Below, in pieces: positions 62,209 through 64,000 of a stretch of DNA of 64,000 nucleotides (the first letter of the stretch is position 1; the number at the start of each line of letters is the position of its first letter). Where the stretch lies: the NCBI RefSeq assembly GCF_003268635.1, contig NZ_CP029639.1:147501-211500 (forward strand), read 5' to 3'. The notes under the pieces are model-generated. The model was not told where the DNA came from. It made no database searches and was given only the letters and a program-made list of their open reading frames with translations. Source of the stretch: Paenibacillus sp. DCT19. GTDB lineage: Bacteria > Bacillota > Bacilli > Paenibacillales > Paenibacillaceae. Made by a program: the position numbers and the translations under genes.

Positions 62209-63468
62209 CTACTTACCCGTGAGCTCGTACTTCGCTAATGTTTTCTCCATGGTTAGATAAAATGTATTAGCATTGACGAAGCGGATGTTCTCTGCCGAGA
62301 ACGGCGCTTGGTCTAACTTTAATGCGTTTATCGATCTTAGCGTACGATCCAGCACATGATATACCGCTTTCGATGGCAGTGTAACATAATCATTGTTGGT
62401 AAACCCTTGCTCAATCAACTTCACAGGAACCAGCCCTTTATCCTCGACTGAACCGAATACAAAGGTATCCTTATTCAGAAACTGTAACTTACCAAGCTCA
62501 GGAAGATCGTCGAAGATCCTTGTGGAGATCTGTTTGTTGTTTGTGTCATAGACGCTAAGTGTATTTTTCTCTTGAATGAGATAATGGTTTCCGATCGATT
62601 GAAACAGTGTACTGTTAGGTACTGGTGTGGGCAAGGAGCGAGTCCATTTCTTTTTCCCTGTAGGCGAAATACCTTGTAACGTTTCCATTCCTGTCTTTTC
62701 GTCGATGAGAGGAACAAGAATCGTACCACCACTCAGGACATCAAAGTCGTTATGGTACGGACTGAAATATTCTTTTGGCCAAGCGTAAGAGGTGACTTTT
62801 TTATTTCTTGAGATAGAGTAAATCGTTATGACCGTAGCATTTTCCTCATAGTTGGCTGTACCAACGTAATCTCCTTGGATGTGTCGAATTGTACCATTGT
62901 ACAATCTGCTAACAAGTTCTTTACCTTCTGGTGAGTAGAGCTTAAGTAGGTTTTGCTCGCCAACAAAATCAATGACTGCATAACGACCATCGCTCAGCAC
63001 CTCGAAGTTTCCGCCATCAGGAAAGACCTTTTCCCATCGTGGCTTCATATTGGCATCCAATGCAATCAGCTTGCTCCCATGTTTGTTTCCGACTTTAACC
63101 TTTTCTACATAGTAAGGGTTCCCATTTGCATCAATATCGTAGGGATTATATTTATAAGGTGAGCTGTGAACCCACTTTGGTTTTCCGGTTATGTCGTTGA
63201 CTGCCATCATTTGATAGGTAGATTTGTTCCCTACTTTATGACGTAGCAACATGTAGGCCGTATGGTTCTTCGTAGACACGATAGGTAAATACTGATGTTC
63301 TATAGGTTTGTAGGCAAAGTCATTTGTGCTTGTATTGGCTGGTACCGTGGTACTCCACGTAGGCTTGGGGAATTCTGTGAAGTCTGCGGCTGAAATTGTA
63401 CTTGCTAGTGTCAAACTAAATGCGGTGATTAGCATCAGTACCTTAGTACCGAGGGAAAGTCTGTTCAT
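62209..63468 (-). CDS. Secreted beta-propeller-like protein
   Basis: Protein of 419 residues with a signal peptide (residues 1-27, cleavage near ISA-A) and repeated beta-rich lines such as DITGKPKWVHSSPYKYN and PTGKKKWTRSLPTP that resemble PQQ-like propeller blades. No catalytic site is recognised. AGGAGG stands about 10 bases before the ATG. Probably binds a ligand outside the cell; function unknown. Confidence 0.75.
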   Translation of the reverse strand: MNRLSLGTKVLMLITAFSLTLASTISAADFTEFPKPTWSTTVPANTSTNDFAYKPIEHQYLPIVSTKNHTAYMLLRHKVGNKSTYQMMAVNDITGKPKWVHSSPYKYNPYDIDANGNPYYVEKVKVGNKHGSKLIALDANMKPRWEKVFPDGGNFEVLSDGRYAVIDFVGEQNLLKLYSPEGKELVSRLYNGTIRHIQGDYVGTANYEENATVITIYSISRNKKVTSYAWPKEYFSPYHNDFDVLSGGTILVPLIDEKTGMETLQGISPTGKKKWTRSLPTPVPNSTLFQSIGNHYLIQEKNTLSVYDTNNKQISTRIFDDLPELGKLQFLNKDTFVFGSVEDKGLVPVKLIEQGFTNNDYVTLPSKAVYHVLDRTLRSINALKLDQAPFSAENIRFVNANTFYLTMEKTLAKYELTGK

Positions 63469-63748
63469 TCCGTCATATCCTCCTATGATTCATCATCTTT
63501 ACACGTATAATTAAAAACTAATATGTAATTATCGCCATTATACCAGATGTTGTAGTATATTTCGTATAATAACGAATAGTAGAACGTTCTCCATCTGTAT
63601 CCTTTTTATGAGAAGATGGTATTGAGCATTATCGAGCTAACCGTAAGGGTTGGGGTCACAGTAGAGCTTCATTTAGAGAGTTTAACCGTTTGGAAATGTA
63701 CATACACATACCTGATTTATGGAATAAACATGTGGTAGGAGGATAACG

Positions 63749-64000
63749 ATGAGAGTTTGGTTGAAAAGAATGGGATATAGCGTCATCGCTTTGCTGGGTC
63801 TTCTGCTTATATTTATCGCTATTAGCTTCACGAATCATCGAATTCAATTAAAACAAGAATCAGCTTTACTTGTACCGTCAGGAACGATGGTCAATGTGAA
63901 CAATCATCAGATGCACGTCTACACCGAGGGAACCGGATCACGAACGCTTGTCTTTATGTCGGGCGGGGCACATCTGCTCCTGTACTGGATTTCAAAGCTT
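63749..64000 (+). pseudogene. Alpha/beta hydrolase, start only, frame broken at 63965-63968
   Basis: The gene starts at ATG 63749 after AGGAGG and runs off the window. One membrane helix (about 10-28) is followed by the first strands of an alpha/beta-hydrolase (MVNVNNHQMHVYTEG, TLVFMSGG). After MSGG the read frame (AHLLLYWISKL) is unlike the family, whereas adding one G to GGGG at 63965-63968 gives MSGGGTSAPVLDFKA, the expected oxyanion-hole region. The 3' part is not in the window. Confidence 0.72.

Overview
The window looks like a piece of the main chromosome of a low-to-mid GC, endospore-forming Bacillota, most likely a Paenibacillus. Pointers are strong AGGAGG-type ribosome binding sites, a Bacillus-like backbone gene order (hprK-lgt-ppaX-yvoF-his; rapZ-yvcK-whiA-crh; clpP/cggR-gap-pgk-tpi-pgm-eno; secG-rnr-smpB-ssrA), large membrane-bound AraC regulators beside Lpl-type sugar importers, and the secreted stalk-domain proteins common in Paenibacillus. 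The species is inference; no 16S rRNA is present.

Layout. 1-2.7 kb: 3' part of a 23S rRNA gene, then eight tRNA genes (Ser, Met, Val, Thr, Asp, Phe, Tyr, Lys) and a terminator, with no 5S gene in between. 2.9-5.4 kb: a PucR/CdaR-type regulator and the shared sugar-importer ATPase msmX. 5.7-9.1 kb: hprK, lgt, ppaX, yvoF. 9.3-18.7 kb: a complete histidine operon hisZGDBHAF(IE)J ending in a PRPP synthase gene, behind a long structured leader. 18.9-28.3 kb: an accessory carbohydrate locus (membrane AraC sensor-regulator, lipoprotein, two permeases, TIM-barrel isomerase, toroid/lyase-like enzyme) without its own ATPase. 28.4-32.6 kb: YvcD-like TPR protein, trxB, AI-2E-family membrane protein. 32.7-36.2 kb (minus strand): ABC exporter plus DesK/DesR-like two-component system, as in yvfRSTU. 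36.4-41.8 kb: glcK, rapZ, yvcK, whiA, an HPr-type protein and a SIMPL protein. 42-46.4 kb: two secreted stalk-domain proteins, clpP, tRNA-Arg. 46.8-54.3 kb: cggR and the lower glycolytic genes. 54.3-59.7 kb: secG, rnr, smpB and tmRNA (ribosome rescue and RNA decay). 59.7-64 kb: small proteins of unknown function, a polysaccharide deacetylase, a secreted protein and the start of an alpha/beta hydrolase.

How it fits together. Much of the window is carbon-flow control: HPr kinase, the pyrophosphatase that removes its PPi, an HPr-like partner with both His15 and Ser46, glucokinase, the glycolytic repressor CggR with a recognisable direct-repeat operator, the central glycolytic enzymes, and three cre-like sites. 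MsmX probably powers the ATPase-less importer. The histidine operon carries its own PRPP supply.

The most striking sequence-level pattern is that five genes (lgt, yvoF, the yvcD-like gene, the AI-2E protein gene and the terminal hydrolase) each lose frame at a run of exactly four G where five would restore the family sequence; a sixth gene (the toroid enzyme) is split by an apparent one-base loss in a shorter G run. Systematic homopolymer error is the simplest explanation. I found no CRISPR array, prophage, insertion sequence or defence system, and no clearly new system. The best candidates for undescribed biology are the his leader RNA, the long hairpin after the AraC gene, the RNase R low-complexity tail and the carbohydrate locus.
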